Origin: Psychroserpens sp. Hel_I_66
GTDB lineage: Bacteria > Bacteroidota > Bacteroidia > Flavobacteriales > Flavobacteriaceae
Length of the DNA stretch: 64,000 bases
Direction: 5' to 3'
Assembly: GCF_000799465.1 (NCBI RefSeq)
Contig: NZ_JUGU01000001.1
Location: 992,001-1,056,000, forward strand
Shown here piece by piece: positions 24,482 to 34,100 of this stretch. Position numbers and translations under genes: made by a program. The notes beneath the pieces are model-generated. The model did not search any database and was not told where the DNA came from. It saw only the letters and a list, made by a program, of their open reading frames with translations. Each line of letters opens with the position of its first letter. Within the stretch, counting starts at the first letter, position 1.

Positions 24482-26779
24482 ATGAGCATTAAAATTTTAA
24501 AAACCATAGCGATTACATGGCTAATCGCTATGGTTAATTTTTTATCGGCACAAACCATTACAGGTACAGTCACTACGTTTGACGATGTGGGCATTTCGGG
24601 AGTTGAGGTACGTATGAATAATGAGGTATTGACGATGACCTCTTCGGAAGGTGTCTTTACGCTACCAAATTCCGTACAGTTGCCAGCAGTTCTTACGCTT
24701 AAACATCCAGACTATTTTATTAAAGTGGTGACGATTTCCGAAGATAATTCTGTTTTTAAGCTCTATCCTTTAGAACAAACCCAAGATCTTAATGAGGTCA
24801 TTATTTCATCAACCTACCAAAAGGAAAGTAAGGTGCTTGTGCCCACAACCAAGATTAGCGCTCAAAAAATGGAAACCTATAGTCCTGTAAATCTCGTAGA
24901 TGCTATTAACGAAACACCTGGTGTCTATATACAAAGTGGCGCGATCAATACCAATAGAATCGTGATTAGAGGTGTTGGCTCACGTACCTTGTATGGCACC
25001 AATAAAATACGTGCCTATTTTAATGGCATTCCCATTACTAACGGAATTGGTGAAACTGCCATCGATGCCTTTGATCCCGAAGATCTTGAAAATCTAGAAA
25101 TCGTCAAAGGTCCCAAAGCCACACAATACGGAACTAATTTGGGTGGCACACTGTTGCTCAATTCCAAACAGGTTGCAAAAGGGGAGACGTTTGTAAAAAA
25201 CAATGTGACTGTGGGTAGCTTTGGGATGTTGAAAAATAATATTTCCGTAGGAACAGCAAACGAGAAATTGGCATTCAATCTCAATTATGATCATTTGGAG
25301 TTGGACGGATTTCGGGAGAACAGCAACTATAATAGAAATGCGGTATTGCTTACGTCCAATTATAAAATCAATGACCGCAATGAGCTTGGCATCCTCATCA
25401 ATTACACCAACTACGAAGCACAAATTGCGAGCTCTATTGGCAAAACTGCTTTTGAAGAAGATCCAACGCAAGCAGCTTTTACCTGGAATGCAGCACAAGG
25501 GTATGAGGATAATGAGCAGGTGTTGATTGGTCTTAATTACACCCATAAATTTAGTGAGAACTTTAGCAATACCACATCCATTTTTTATAGCTATCTCGAT
25601 CATTACGAACCGCGACCGTTCAATATTTTAGATGAATATACCAACGGTTATGGCGCAAGAACGCTATTTGCCAAAGACTTTGGATTTCTGGATCAAGGCA
25701 CAAAGGCGAATCTTAGTTTTGGAGCAGAGTTTTACAAAGACCAATACAATTGGCAAACCATAGACAATTTGTATGAAGATAATAATGGCAATGGCAGTCT
25801 GGAAGGAGAACTCTTAAGCGATAATATAGAAGATCGGGATAATCTCAATGTGTTTGCAACGTTGACTGCACCAATTACCGACAAATTAAAAATCCAGTTG
25901 GGACTGAATGTGAATACCACCAATTATAAGTTTACAGATACCTTTAATGTGGGTGAGAACAACACCAGCGCCAATCGTAATTTTGATCCCATCGTTGCGC
26001 CAAATGTCAATATACTGTATCAATTCACACCCAATATTAACGCGTATGCCAATTGGAGTAGGGGATTTAACTATCCGTCCATTGAGGAAACGCTCACACC
26101 AGAAGGCATTATAAATGCAGACTTAGGTCCGGAAACGGGTTACAATTATGAAATCGGTAGTTTGGTGTACGCCTTTAAACGACGACTTAAAATTCAATGG
26201 AGCGCTTATCTTTTGGATATTGATAACCTCTTGGTGGCAGAACGTGTTGGCGATGACCAATTTATTGGTCGTAATGCGGGACAGACCGAACACAAAGGTT
26301 TGGAGTTGTCTGTCTCATATACCCAACCTTTTACTAATGGTTTTTCGGTTGCACCTTATATCAATGCAGAAATATCCAATAACACATTTATTGAGTTTAT
26401 AGATGGTGACGTTGATTATTCGGGTAATGAACTCACAGGTGTGCCTAGCACTAAAATTAATGGAGGCCTCCAAATTGGGTTTAAGAATTTTAAAATCAAT
26501 ACCAATTTGTTACATATTGGTGACATGCCATTGAACGATGCCAATAGTTTATATTCTGAAGCTTACACTGTGCTCAACACCAATCTATCTTACAAAGACA
26601 ACCTATCATCCCATTGGTCACTGCAACTTAATGCTGGTATCAATAATATTACAGATGAAAACTATGCATCCTCAGTATTAATCAATGCGGTAGGTTTTGG
26701 TGCTTCGGAACCTCGTTATTATTATCCTGGAGCGCCTTTGAATTGGTTTGGCGGATTGAAAGTTGGGTATGGATTTTAG
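24482..26779 (+). CDS. TonB-dependent outer-membrane receptor with carboxypeptidase-regulatory-like N-domain
   Basis: After a signal peptide (to about residue 24, FLSAQ) comes a CarboxypepD_reg-like domain (TITGTVTTFDDVGISGVEV, residues about 25-105). A plug domain follows, with NLVDAINETPGVYIQSGAINTNRIVIRG and IEVVKG-like LEIVKGPKATQYG, then a 22-strand barrel to the C-terminal GYGF, ending in Phe as usual for the Bam machinery. It takes up a bulky ligand with TonB energy. No SusD partner is present. The upstream PQQ-type dehydrogenase lies 31 bases away. The ATG at 24482 is used instead of a TTG at 24470. A terminator-like hairpin lies inside the signal-peptide codons (24502-24543), which is unusual. 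Confidence 0.92.
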   Translation: MSIKILKTIAITWLIAMVNFLSAQTITGTVTTFDDVGISGVEVRMNNEVLTMTSSEGVFTLPNSVQLPAVLTLKHPDYFIKVVTISEDNSVFKLYPLEQTQDLNEVIISSTYQKESKVLVPTTKISAQKMETYSPVNLVDAINETPGVYIQSGAINTNRIVIRGVGSRTLYGTNKIRAYFNGIPITNGIGETAIDAFDPEDLENLEIVKGPKATQYGTNLGGTLLLNSKQVAKGETFVKNNVTVGSFGMLKNNISVGTANEKLAFNLNYDHLELDGFRENSNYNRNAVLLTSNYKINDRNELGILINYTNYEAQIASSIGKTAFEEDPTQAAFTWNAAQGYEDNEQVLIGLNYTHKFSENFSNTTSIFYSYLDHYEPRPFNILDEYTNGYGARTLFAKDFGFLDQGTKANLSFGAEFYKDQYNWQTIDNLYEDNNGNGSLEGELLSDNIEDRDNLNVFATLTAPITDKLKIQLGLNVNTTNYKFTDTFNVGENNTSANRNFDPIVAPNVNILYQFTPNINAYANWSRGFNYPSIEETLTPEGIINADLGPETGYNYEIGSLVYAFKRRLKIQWSAYLLDIDNLLVAERVGDDQFIGRNAGQTEHKGLELSVSYTQPFTNGFSVAPYINAEISNNTFIEFIDGDVDYSGNELTGVPSTKINGGLQIGFKNFKINTNLLHIGDMPLNDANSLYSEAYTVLNTNLSYKDNLSSHWSLQLNAGINNITDENYASSVLINAVGFGASEPRYYYPGAPLNWFGGLKVGYGF
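24502..24543 (+). terminator. Terminator-like hairpin inside the TonB receptor signal-peptide codons
   Basis: AACCATAGCGATTA (24502-24515) pairs perfectly with TAATCGCTATGGTT (24522-24535) around a 6-base loop, followed by AATTTTTT. It has the form of an intrinsic terminator 20-60 bases into the coding frame. It may end most transcripts of the upstream lipoprotein gene or attenuate the receptor. Confidence 0.6.
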
Positions 26780-26957
26780 AGTTGTGGAGTAATAACGAAA
26801 TCGAAATACCTAAAGGCTTATAATTAAACAAGCGGTTCTTTATATAATTTTTGGTAGCATGTACTAAATACACTATAAATCAAATCACTACAATATTTTA
26901 ATTCCAATTTTTCAAAAATATAATTGTAACTTTAAGGACATCCATAAAAACTATATC

Positions 26958-27410
26958 ATGTCTGAAAACCCACAAGATCCAACTTGGCCAATACCAAAGT
27001 TTTACTTTATGGTAGATTGGGGAGCAACAACAAATATTCCATTTCAAGAAGTGAGCGGTTTGGATATAGAATCTGTACCCATAGAATATCGTCATGGCAA
27101 TAGCCCAGTGTTCTCAAAAATTAGTATGCCTGGAATGATCAAGAATAGCAATGTGACCATGAGAAAAGGCGTTTTTGCAAACGACAATGTGTTTTGGGAT
27201 TGGTTTACTAAAATAAAAATGAACACGATTGAGCGTCAAAACATCGTCATAAAATTGCTGGATGAAACAGGACATCCCACAATGACCTGGACGCTTCAAA
27301 ATGCATGGCCAACAAAAATAAGCGCAACAGACCTTAAACCAGATGGGAGTGAAGTGGCAGTAGAAAGTATTGAAATAGCCCACGAAGGACTAACGATTGC
27401 TAATGGATAA
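26958..27410 (+). CDS. Orphan phage-tail-tube-like protein (T4 gp19 / eCIS tube family)
   Basis: The 150-aa protein has the form of the conserved phage tail region family: a short Pro-rich start, then FYFMVDWGATTNIPFQEVSGLDIESVPIEYRHG. VTMRKGVFANDNVFWDWF and IVIKLLDETGHPTMTWTLQNAWPTKI follow, then the closing ESIEIAHEGL. Such proteins build the inner tube of contractile phage tails and extracellular contractile injection systems. No sheath, baseplate, spike or AAA ATPase gene is seen nearby; the neighbours are a TonB receptor and a secreted esterase. It may be a domesticated remnant, a cargo or an accessory of a system elsewhere. The ATG at 26958 is the only reasonable start. Confidence 0.85.
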   Translation: MSENPQDPTWPIPKFYFMVDWGATTNIPFQEVSGLDIESVPIEYRHGNSPVFSKISMPGMIKNSNVTMRKGVFANDNVFWDWFTKIKMNTIERQNIVIKLLDETGHPTMTWTLQNAWPTKISATDLKPDGSEVAVESIEIAHEGLTIANG

Positions 27411-27446
27411 TTATAGATAGATCTATTCAACTCAAAAAATAAAACC

Positions 27447-28688
27447 ATGAAAATAAAATCACTTCTTTTATTTGCGCTAATAGTGTTCAGTTATAATATT
27501 AGTATTGCTCAATCAGCACATTTAGTCACTATTGGTGAACCAGAACGTTTATATTCTAAGATTCTCAAAGAAGAGAGAAACATCTGGGTTCAAGTTCCAG
27601 AAAGTGCAAATGCTACAACGAATCACCCTAATACCTATCCTGTGGTATATGTGTTAGATGGAGGCGAACATTTTATGTCGGTTTGTACGGTAATCAATCA
27701 ATTGTCACCAGGCTCAGTTCCAGAAATGATTGTGGTAGGTATTGAAACTTCAGAAAACAGAACCAGAGATTTGACACCTACCAAAGTAAAGGAAGCTCGT
27801 GGATCTTCAGCATGGGTAAAAGAGTCGGGTGGAGGAGAGCGCTTTACCAATTTTATGGTAGAAGAATTAATCCCGTATATCGATAATACCTATCCCACAG
27901 CAAGCCATAAAACATTTGTTGGGCACTCGTTTGGTGGATTGCTAGTGGTGAATACCTTAATCAATCATCCTGAGGTATTTAATAATTATATTGCGATAGA
28001 TCCAAGTTTATGGTGGGACGATGAAGTGCTCACGAATGACGTCACGGATAAATTATCAAGCGAAACCTACACAAACAAATCGCTATATATTTCTATTTCA
28101 AATCCGTTACCACCAGATACTGAAAAAGATCTGGAAGCCCTCATTAAGGATCAATCGATGAATACTGAAGGTTTACGTGCTTTACATCGATTTTCAACAA
28201 CCATTTCCGAAGCAGGAAAAAGTCCGTTAAATTTCAAGTACAAGTATTATGAAAATGAAGATCATGGGACGATTCCGTTGATTTCTATATACGACGGAAT
28301 GCGATTTTTGTATCCTTGGTATAAAATGAGCGGGAAATTGGTAGATGTGATTCAGAATCCAGATACATCAACAGAAGCACTTAAAAAAGCATTTGATACG
28401 CGTTTTGATATGCTCTCCAACAAATTAGGCTATCAAGTATCTCCAGAGGAGGAGATGCTGAATAATCTGGGATCTATGTTTATGTCCAATTCTCCGGAAA
28501 AATCACTTGGCTTCTTAGAAATGGCTATTGAGTATTATCCAAATAACGCCAATGGTTATGAAGGGATGTCCGATTATTATGAATCCCAAAATGATATCAA
28601 AAATGCTATTGTATATGCTGAAAAAGCGTTTGCCATAAGTGGTTCCGAAGATCATAAGAGTAAACTGGAAAAACTAAAAAATGAATAG
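27447..28688 (+). CDS. Secreted alpha/beta-hydrolase (esterase D / IroE-like) with C-terminal TPR
   Basis: Signal peptide MKIKSLLLFALIVFSYNISIAQS (cleavage near 22), then a PF00756-type esterase domain with PVVYVLDGGEHF, the nucleophile elbow GHSFGG (Ser in GHSFG) after HKTFV, and the downstream His in ENEDHGTIP. The C-terminal 100 residues contain MLNNLGSMFM, EKSLGFLEMAIEYYPNNANGYEGMSDYY and AIVYAEKAFA, a tetratricopeptide pair. Family members hydrolyse siderophore esters or other short ester bonds. The tail-tube gene lies 36 bases upstream in the same direction, so they may share a transcript. Substrate unknown. Confidence 0.87.
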   Translation: MKIKSLLLFALIVFSYNISIAQSAHLVTIGEPERLYSKILKEERNIWVQVPESANATTNHPNTYPVVYVLDGGEHFMSVCTVINQLSPGSVPEMIVVGIETSENRTRDLTPTKVKEARGSSAWVKESGGGERFTNFMVEELIPYIDNTYPTASHKTFVGHSFGGLLVVNTLINHPEVFNNYIAIDPSLWWDDEVLTNDVTDKLSSETYTNKSLYISISNPLPPDTEKDLEALIKDQSMNTEGLRALHRFSTTISEAGKSPLNFKYKYYENEDHGTIPLISIYDGMRFLYPWYKMSGKLVDVIQNPDTSTEALKKAFDTRFDMLSNKLGYQVSPEEEMLNNLGSMFMSNSPEKSLGFLEMAIEYYPNNANGYEGMSDYYESQNDIKNAIVYAEKAFAISGSEDHKSKLEKLKNE

Positions 28689-28804
28689 CGTTTTATAATT
28701 ACAAGTCTTGGGATTTTTCAAAAGAAAACCTGTATAATTCATTGATTAATATAAAGCACTAAAGTATTATCATAAACTTTTATAAAAACGACAATCCACA
28801 CCTT

Positions 28805-28822
28805 TAATTTTGACTAATTTTG
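28805..28822 (+). promoter_or_regulatory. Two tandem -7-like elements before the Omp85-like gene
   Basis: TAATTTTG occurs at 28805-28812 and again at 28815-28822, each an exact TAnnTTTG match. No good TTG lies at the usual -33 distance, so this is a weak call. Confidence 0.3.
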
Positions 28823-28888
28823 CGCACTTCTATAGATGCGCTAGTGTAGTCGTGTCTTGAAGAATGAAACCTTAGATAGATATTCTAC

Positions 28889-30061
28889 ATGATCGATAAT
28901 GCCTCAATTAAATCAGTTACCATAAAATTATGTTTAATTATCATGTGTTGTTCTTCCGCAGTTATGGAGGCTCAAACCATTGATAAGCTTAAAGAGATTT
29001 TTACCTTTTATCCCAATAAAAAAGCGGTCGCTCGGGATTCTACGATTTATAGACAAAAATTTATTGCAGCACCCGTGTTTACCTATAAGCCAGAAACCAA
29101 TTTTGCCTTCGGAACAGGTGCCAAGTATCTTTTTAAATTCAACGGAAGTGGTGACGAAACGAGGGTTTCCAATATGCCAATTACTGCACAGTACACGCTG
29201 AATAAACAGTATTTTCTCTATTCAGGATTTGAGATATTCACCAATCAGGAAAAATGGGTCATTGAAGGAAACCTACTTTTTCAAAACTATCCACGTTTGT
29301 TTTATGGTTTTGGAAGCGATGCTCCCAAAAGTGCCGAAGAACAATATGATTACTATCAGTTTCTGGTAGAACCGATTTTTCTAAAGCAGATGTTTCATCG
29401 GTATTTATTTATAGGCGCTGGTTTTCGCTATAACCATATCTATAAAACAGAATTTGAACCAGACGGACTCATCGCACAAAATCAGCCTGATGGATTTAAC
29501 GGGTCAACGTCTATGGGAGCAGAGGTAGCATCGTTATTTGATAGTAGAAGTAATATTCTTAACGCACAAGATGGTTGGTATTTAGAGTTTACCTATGGCC
29601 AATACGGAAAGGTGCTTGGCGGTACCAATACCTTTAATTTAACCCGAGTAGACCTGAGACATTTTGTAGATATTTCTGAAAAAAATGAGGATATCCTGGC
29701 ATTTCAATTTTTTGGACGCTTTACCCGTGGCGATATTCCGTTTTCTGAATTTTCCTTTTTTGGCGGAAGCGATATTATGCGAGGCTACCAAGAAGGACGC
29801 TTTGTAGATCGTGATTTACTGGCGACCCAAGTAGAATACCGAAAAAACTTCAAGAATTCACGATTTGGTTTGGTTGGTTTTTTAGGAACTGGCGATGTCT
29901 ATCATAATGTGGACGAATTTCAATTCGGAAACCTAAAACCAAACTATGGTGCTGGTGTTCGGTTTTCTATCGACGAAAAGGAAAATCTAAATCTGCGTTT
30001 TGATGTCGGTTTTGGTGAAAAAACCAATGGCTTTTATTTTAGTATTGCAGAGGCGTTTTAA
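28889..30061 (+). CDS. BamA/TamA-type (Omp85 superfamily) outer-membrane barrel protein without POTRA domains
   Basis: A signal peptide (to about residue 29, AVMEAQ) is followed by a short helix and then beta-strands from YKPETNFAFGTGAKYLFKF to the end at FYFSIAEAF. FGGSDIMRGYQEGRFVDRDL holds the VRGF/Y-like Arg of the lid-loop motif seen in Omp85 proteins. The 390-aa length leaves no room for POTRA repeats, so this is a short surface-antigen-D15-type barrel. The C-terminal Phe fits the beta-signal. Function unknown; the related short forms may carry lipids or be structural. It follows the esterase by 200 bases. Confidence 0.82.
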   Translation: MIDNASIKSVTIKLCLIIMCCSSAVMEAQTIDKLKEIFTFYPNKKAVARDSTIYRQKFIAAPVFTYKPETNFAFGTGAKYLFKFNGSGDETRVSNMPITAQYTLNKQYFLYSGFEIFTNQEKWVIEGNLLFQNYPRLFYGFGSDAPKSAEEQYDYYQFLVEPIFLKQMFHRYLFIGAGFRYNHIYKTEFEPDGLIAQNQPDGFNGSTSMGAEVASLFDSRSNILNAQDGWYLEFTYGQYGKVLGGTNTFNLTRVDLRHFVDISEKNEDILAFQFFGRFTRGDIPFSEFSFFGGSDIMRGYQEGRFVDRDLLATQVEYRKNFKNSRFGLVGFLGTGDVYHNVDEFQFGNLKPNYGAGVRFSIDEKENLNLRFDVGFGEKTNGFYFSIAEAF

Positions 30062-30225
30062 GATACCTTGTCTATTTATACATAAACATATTCTACTATC
30101 CTGTTTTCAGGTAATGCCAGTGCAAACCTTGATAGGGTGTAACTTAGGCGTTTACTTATGAAATTCTTAACACTTCAAGTATCAGATTCATAGCGCAATT
30201 TCTTTTCTTAACCATTTGATTCCTG

Positions 30226-30233
30226 TAAGTTTG
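30226..30233 (+). promoter_or_regulatory. -7 element before the SlyD-like gene
   Basis: TAAGTTTG matches TAnnTTTG exactly and lies 34 bases before the ATG at 30268. The -33 element is not clear. Confidence 0.4.
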
Positions 30234-30267
30234 CAAAGAATTATAATAACATTACAAATAGATAATT

Positions 30268-30696
30268 ATGAGTAAAGTAAAGGAAAATGATGTTGTAAAA
30301 GTACATTACAAAGGTAAATTAAGTAATGGACAAGTGTTTGACAGTTCATTTGAAAGAGAACCCATTAAAGTAGAACTTGGTAAAGGACAACTTATTCCAG
30401 GTTTTGAAAAAGGACTCTTAGATATGGAAGTCAACGAGAAGAAAACCATTACTATTGACAAGCAAGAAGCGTATGGTGAAATCAATAAAGACTTGTTTCA
30501 AAAAGTACCAAACTCTAATCTACCAGAGACCATCGAGCCAAAAAAGGGTATGGAATTGGTAGCTTCAAGACCAGATGGTACTGAGCAAAAATTACTTGTG
30601 ACAGAGGTTAATGATGACCATATTATTGTAGATGCTAATCATCCTCTAGCAGGACAAGATCTAGAATTTGAATTGCAATTGGTAGAAATTTTTTAA
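30268..30696 (+). CDS. FKBP-type peptidyl-prolyl cis-trans isomerase, SlyD-like
   Basis: The 142-aa protein is a SlyD-type FKBP: VKVHYKGKLSNGQVFDSS, then GKGQLIPGFEKGLLDMEVNEKKTITI, an insert-in-flap chaperone domain (about residues 70-115), and the closing conserved NHPLAGQDLEFELQLVEI. The His-rich metal-binding tail of E. coli SlyD is absent. Role: prolyl isomerase with holdase activity in the cytoplasm. Single gene with its own terminator (30721-30756). Confidence 0.93.
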   Translation: MSKVKENDVVKVHYKGKLSNGQVFDSSFEREPIKVELGKGQLIPGFEKGLLDMEVNEKKTITIDKQEAYGEINKDLFQKVPNSNLPETIEPKKGMELVASRPDGTEQKLLVTEVNDDHIIVDANHPLAGQDLEFELQLVEIF

Positions 30697-30720
30697 GCCA
30701 ATATTTTTATAAAAAAAATT

Positions 30721-30756
30721 AAAGACGTTTTATCTCATTGGTAAGACGTTTTTTTG
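30721..30756 (+). terminator. Terminator of the SlyD-like gene
   Basis: AAAGACGTTTTATC (30721-30734) can pair with GGTAAGACGTTTTT (30740-30753) with a few G-U pairs, and is followed by a T-tract. The two halves also look like a direct repeat of AAGACGTTTT. Confidence 0.6.
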
Positions 30757-31176
30757 TTTTAGTACGTTTTACTTGTTTGCGTTATGTAATTTGAGCTTTG
30801 CTTATAAATCTTTTTTTTAGTTCTGAAATCGTGAATCTTATAATTCGATTTGTTAAAAAGCGAAAGTTTAATATATCATTTCCTTTATTTTTTTCTTGAC
30901 AACTGTTTCTCTACGATGTTAATTGAATCGAACCTTTGAGAGATTCATGAGCACCTTTGTATTAAAATAGAGTGTGCGAGTAAACACTCTTTTTACGAAG
31001 CGAAGAAAGGAGAGAAGTGAAATGTGCGTGGAATGGATTTGAATTAAAAAGCATTCTTACAATTACGATTTTACCTTATAATGATTCTTATCAAAATTTA
31101 CTATATTTAAACTCTCCCTATTAATTTATGAAATAATTAGCTTTAAAAAGATTCAAAACTAACTTAACAATATTAA
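30757..31176. other. Gene-free region before the NACHT gene
   Basis: Four hundred bases with no supported ORF. It contains a second terminator-like hairpin (30969-30994) without a gene in front of it, and a -7-like TATATTTA at 31102-31109 that may serve the NACHT gene. No direct repeats or tRNA remnant marking an insertion were found. Confidence 0.4.
30969..30994 (+). terminator. Isolated terminator-like hairpin upstream of the NACHT gene
   Basis: AGAGTGT (30969-30975), 8-base loop, ACACTCT (30984-30990), then TTTT. It stands 272 bases after the SlyD-like stop codon and 183 bases before the NACHT start. Confidence 0.55.
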
Positions 31177-34100
31177 ATGGATTATTTATTTGAAAACCTA
31201 GGGGATGAAAGGTTCCAAGAAATTTGTCATGCATTAATTAACAGTGAATTTCCTAATTCGCAAGCTTTTCCAGTTGGACAACCAGATGGAGGGAGAGACT
31301 CTATAGTATATTTAACAGAGAATGTCAATAAAGAGTTTATCGTATTTCAAATAAAATACGTAAAAAACCCAAATAAAGATGAGCCTCATAAATGGTTAAC
31401 TAAAATTCTAAAAAAAGAATCAAAGAAAATTGAAGAATTGATACCTAAAGGTGCAAAAAAATTCTACTTAATGACAAATGCAAGAGGAACTGCACACCTA
31501 GATGCTGGATCAATTGATAAAGTAAATAAAATTTTAGAAGAAAATATAAGTATTCCATCAATTTGTTGGTGGAGAGATGATATTTCAAGAAAATTAGAAT
31601 CTAAAAATGATATAAAATGGTCTTATTCAGAGATATTAAATGGCCAAGATGTTTTAAATAATTTAGTTTTTGAAAATATCAATGAAAATAGAGACAGAAG
31701 AGAAAGCGTTATAAAAGCCTATTTAAAAGATCAGTATGATATCGATAATGAAGTGAAATTTAAACAAATTGAGTTACAAAACAAGCTGTTAGACCTATTT
31801 ACTGATGTTCCGATTAACATTAAAAAAATAAATGAGAAAAATAAGATTCTAAAAAATATTTTAATTTCTCAAGGTCTTTATCAAAGATACAAAAGTGAAA
31901 ACCGAACTGATTATGAAGACGGAAGTTCAGATGAAATTGGTGCAGCTAGTTTTATTTTAAATTCAAATATTCAAAAGGGAATTAAAAGAGTATTAATTGA
32001 AGGAGGACCTGGTCAAGGTAAGTCAACCATTTCGCAATATGTTTGTCAAATACATAGGATTAAACTATTGAATAAAAAACATGAATTAACTCTTATTCCC
32101 AAGAATATATCAGAATCACCCGTAAGATTACCTTTTAAAATTGATTTAAGAGATATTGCATTATGGGTGGAGAGAAAAAACCCTTATAATAATATTATTA
32201 GTGATGAAAAATTCGCTAGTTTATGGCAAAATACACTTGAATCTTTTCTAATTGCGCATATATCATATCATTCAGGTTTAGATGATTTTAACACTCTTGA
32301 TTTAATTTCGGTTTTAAAATTAAGTTCTGTTCTTTTTATTTTTGATGGATTTGATGAAGTGGCAAATTTAAAATCAAGAGAGGCTATAATTATTTTTATA
32401 AATAAAGGAATAAGTAGATTATCAGAAAACACAAGCTCAATACAAGTTGTAATAACTAGCAGACCAGCTGCTTTCTCTAGCATAGTTGGTTTTTCTATTG
32501 ATCTTTACCCACATTTTGAATTAACAGACATAACACCAAGTGTAATAAATGAATATGTTGAAAAATGGATAAAGTCAAGAAAGCTAGATAATAGAAAAGC
32601 TTCAGAAATTAGGAATTTAGTAAATGAAAAATTGAAAGTTCCACACTTGAAAGATTTAGCCAAAAGTCCTATGCAATTAGCTATTTTAATTAGCTTACTC
32701 AATACTAGAGGCGAATCATTGCCAAATAAAAGAACTGCATTATATGACAGTTATATTGAGTTGTTTTTTAATAGAGAATCTGAAAAAAGTTTTTTAATAA
32801 GAGATAATAGAGATTTAATTATTGATATACATGAATATTTAGCTTGGGTTTTACACTCTGAGGCTGAATTATATAGAAATAGTGGAAGAATTGAAATTCA
32901 AGTGCTACATGAAAAATTGAATCATTATTTAGTTAAAGAGGGTCATAAAAATATTATTGCAGAACAATTATTTAAAGTTATGGAAGAAAGAGTTTGCGCT
33001 TTAGTTTCTAGAGTTCAAGGGACTTTTGAATTTGAAGTGCAACCTCTAAGAGAATACTTCGCTGCAAAATATCTATATAATACATCGCCATATTCTCCGC
33101 CTGGAAAAAACTTTCCTGGAACGAAGCCAGATAGATTTGATGCAATTTCAAAAAATTTATATTGGCAGAATGTATGTAGATTTTTTGCTGGATGTTTTGA
33201 TAAAGGTGAATTACCTATGATAATCGAAAAACTCAATGAAATGCAGGAGGATGAGCATTTAAAATACACGAATTATCCTCGTTTACTTACTTCTCAACTT
33301 TTATCAGATTATGTTTTCACCCAATATCCAAGACTATTAAATCAAGTAGTAAAATTGATTGTTTCTGAAGTACAATTAGGGAAAATTCTTAACCAAAATG
33401 AAAGAGGAAGAAGTGATGATTCAATTTTATTGCCAATAGAATGTGGTAGATTAGAATTAGTTACTGAATGTTTTAATCAATTAAAATTATTACCATCAAA
33501 AGATTATGCAGAAGAATTAATAGGTATAATAAATAATAATCCTCTTAATAAAATAGATTTTTGGAAGAATTCTTTGTCAAATTATTCAAATAAAGATTTA
33601 ACAAAATGGCTAGAATTTGCGTATAAATTAAGAATTATATTTCAGCTCGAAAATGACCTTTTACTCACAATAATTAATGAGTCAGAATCTGAAAAAACAA
33701 AAAGATTACAATATTTGATACATGGGAATAAAGAAGAAGTAATAAATGAAAACATAGAACTTAAAGATGAGGCATTAAGTGCTATTTTAAATAAAGAATT
33801 ATTTTATAGTCCAGGAAGAGAAATGATTAAAAGTTTTGGTGTACTTACTATAATATTTCACAGTCATGTTCTTTCTATGGCATTTAAAGATGTTGAATAT
33901 GATAGGTCGTTCTTAAATATTTTTGATGATTTCCTTATGAGAAGACCTTCAAAAAGAAAAGAAAAAAATGAGTCCATTTTGAAATTTGAATGTGTTGACA
34001 AAATAGATGAGAAAATCTCAAACTTTGTAAAGGATACTAAAAACGTATTAGAAAAACCAGTTTCTACTTGGATAAATTCAATAGAAAATTGGGATATCTT

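Noticed and set aside
25094..25603. 169-aa open frame on the minus strand
   Set aside because: It is antisense to the TonB receptor plug and barrel and shows no recognisable domain.
26940..27450. Prophage or contractile injection cluster around the tail-tube gene
   Set aside because: No integrase, terminase, capsid, sheath, baseplate or ATPase gene occurs in the surrounding 20 kb; only the single tube-like gene is present.
30925..30934. tRNA T-arm-like GGTTCGATTC on the minus strand
   Set aside because: The flanking bases do not form a T-stem, and no anticodon arm or acceptor stem is found around it, so it is not a tRNA nor a clear tRNA fragment marking an insertion.
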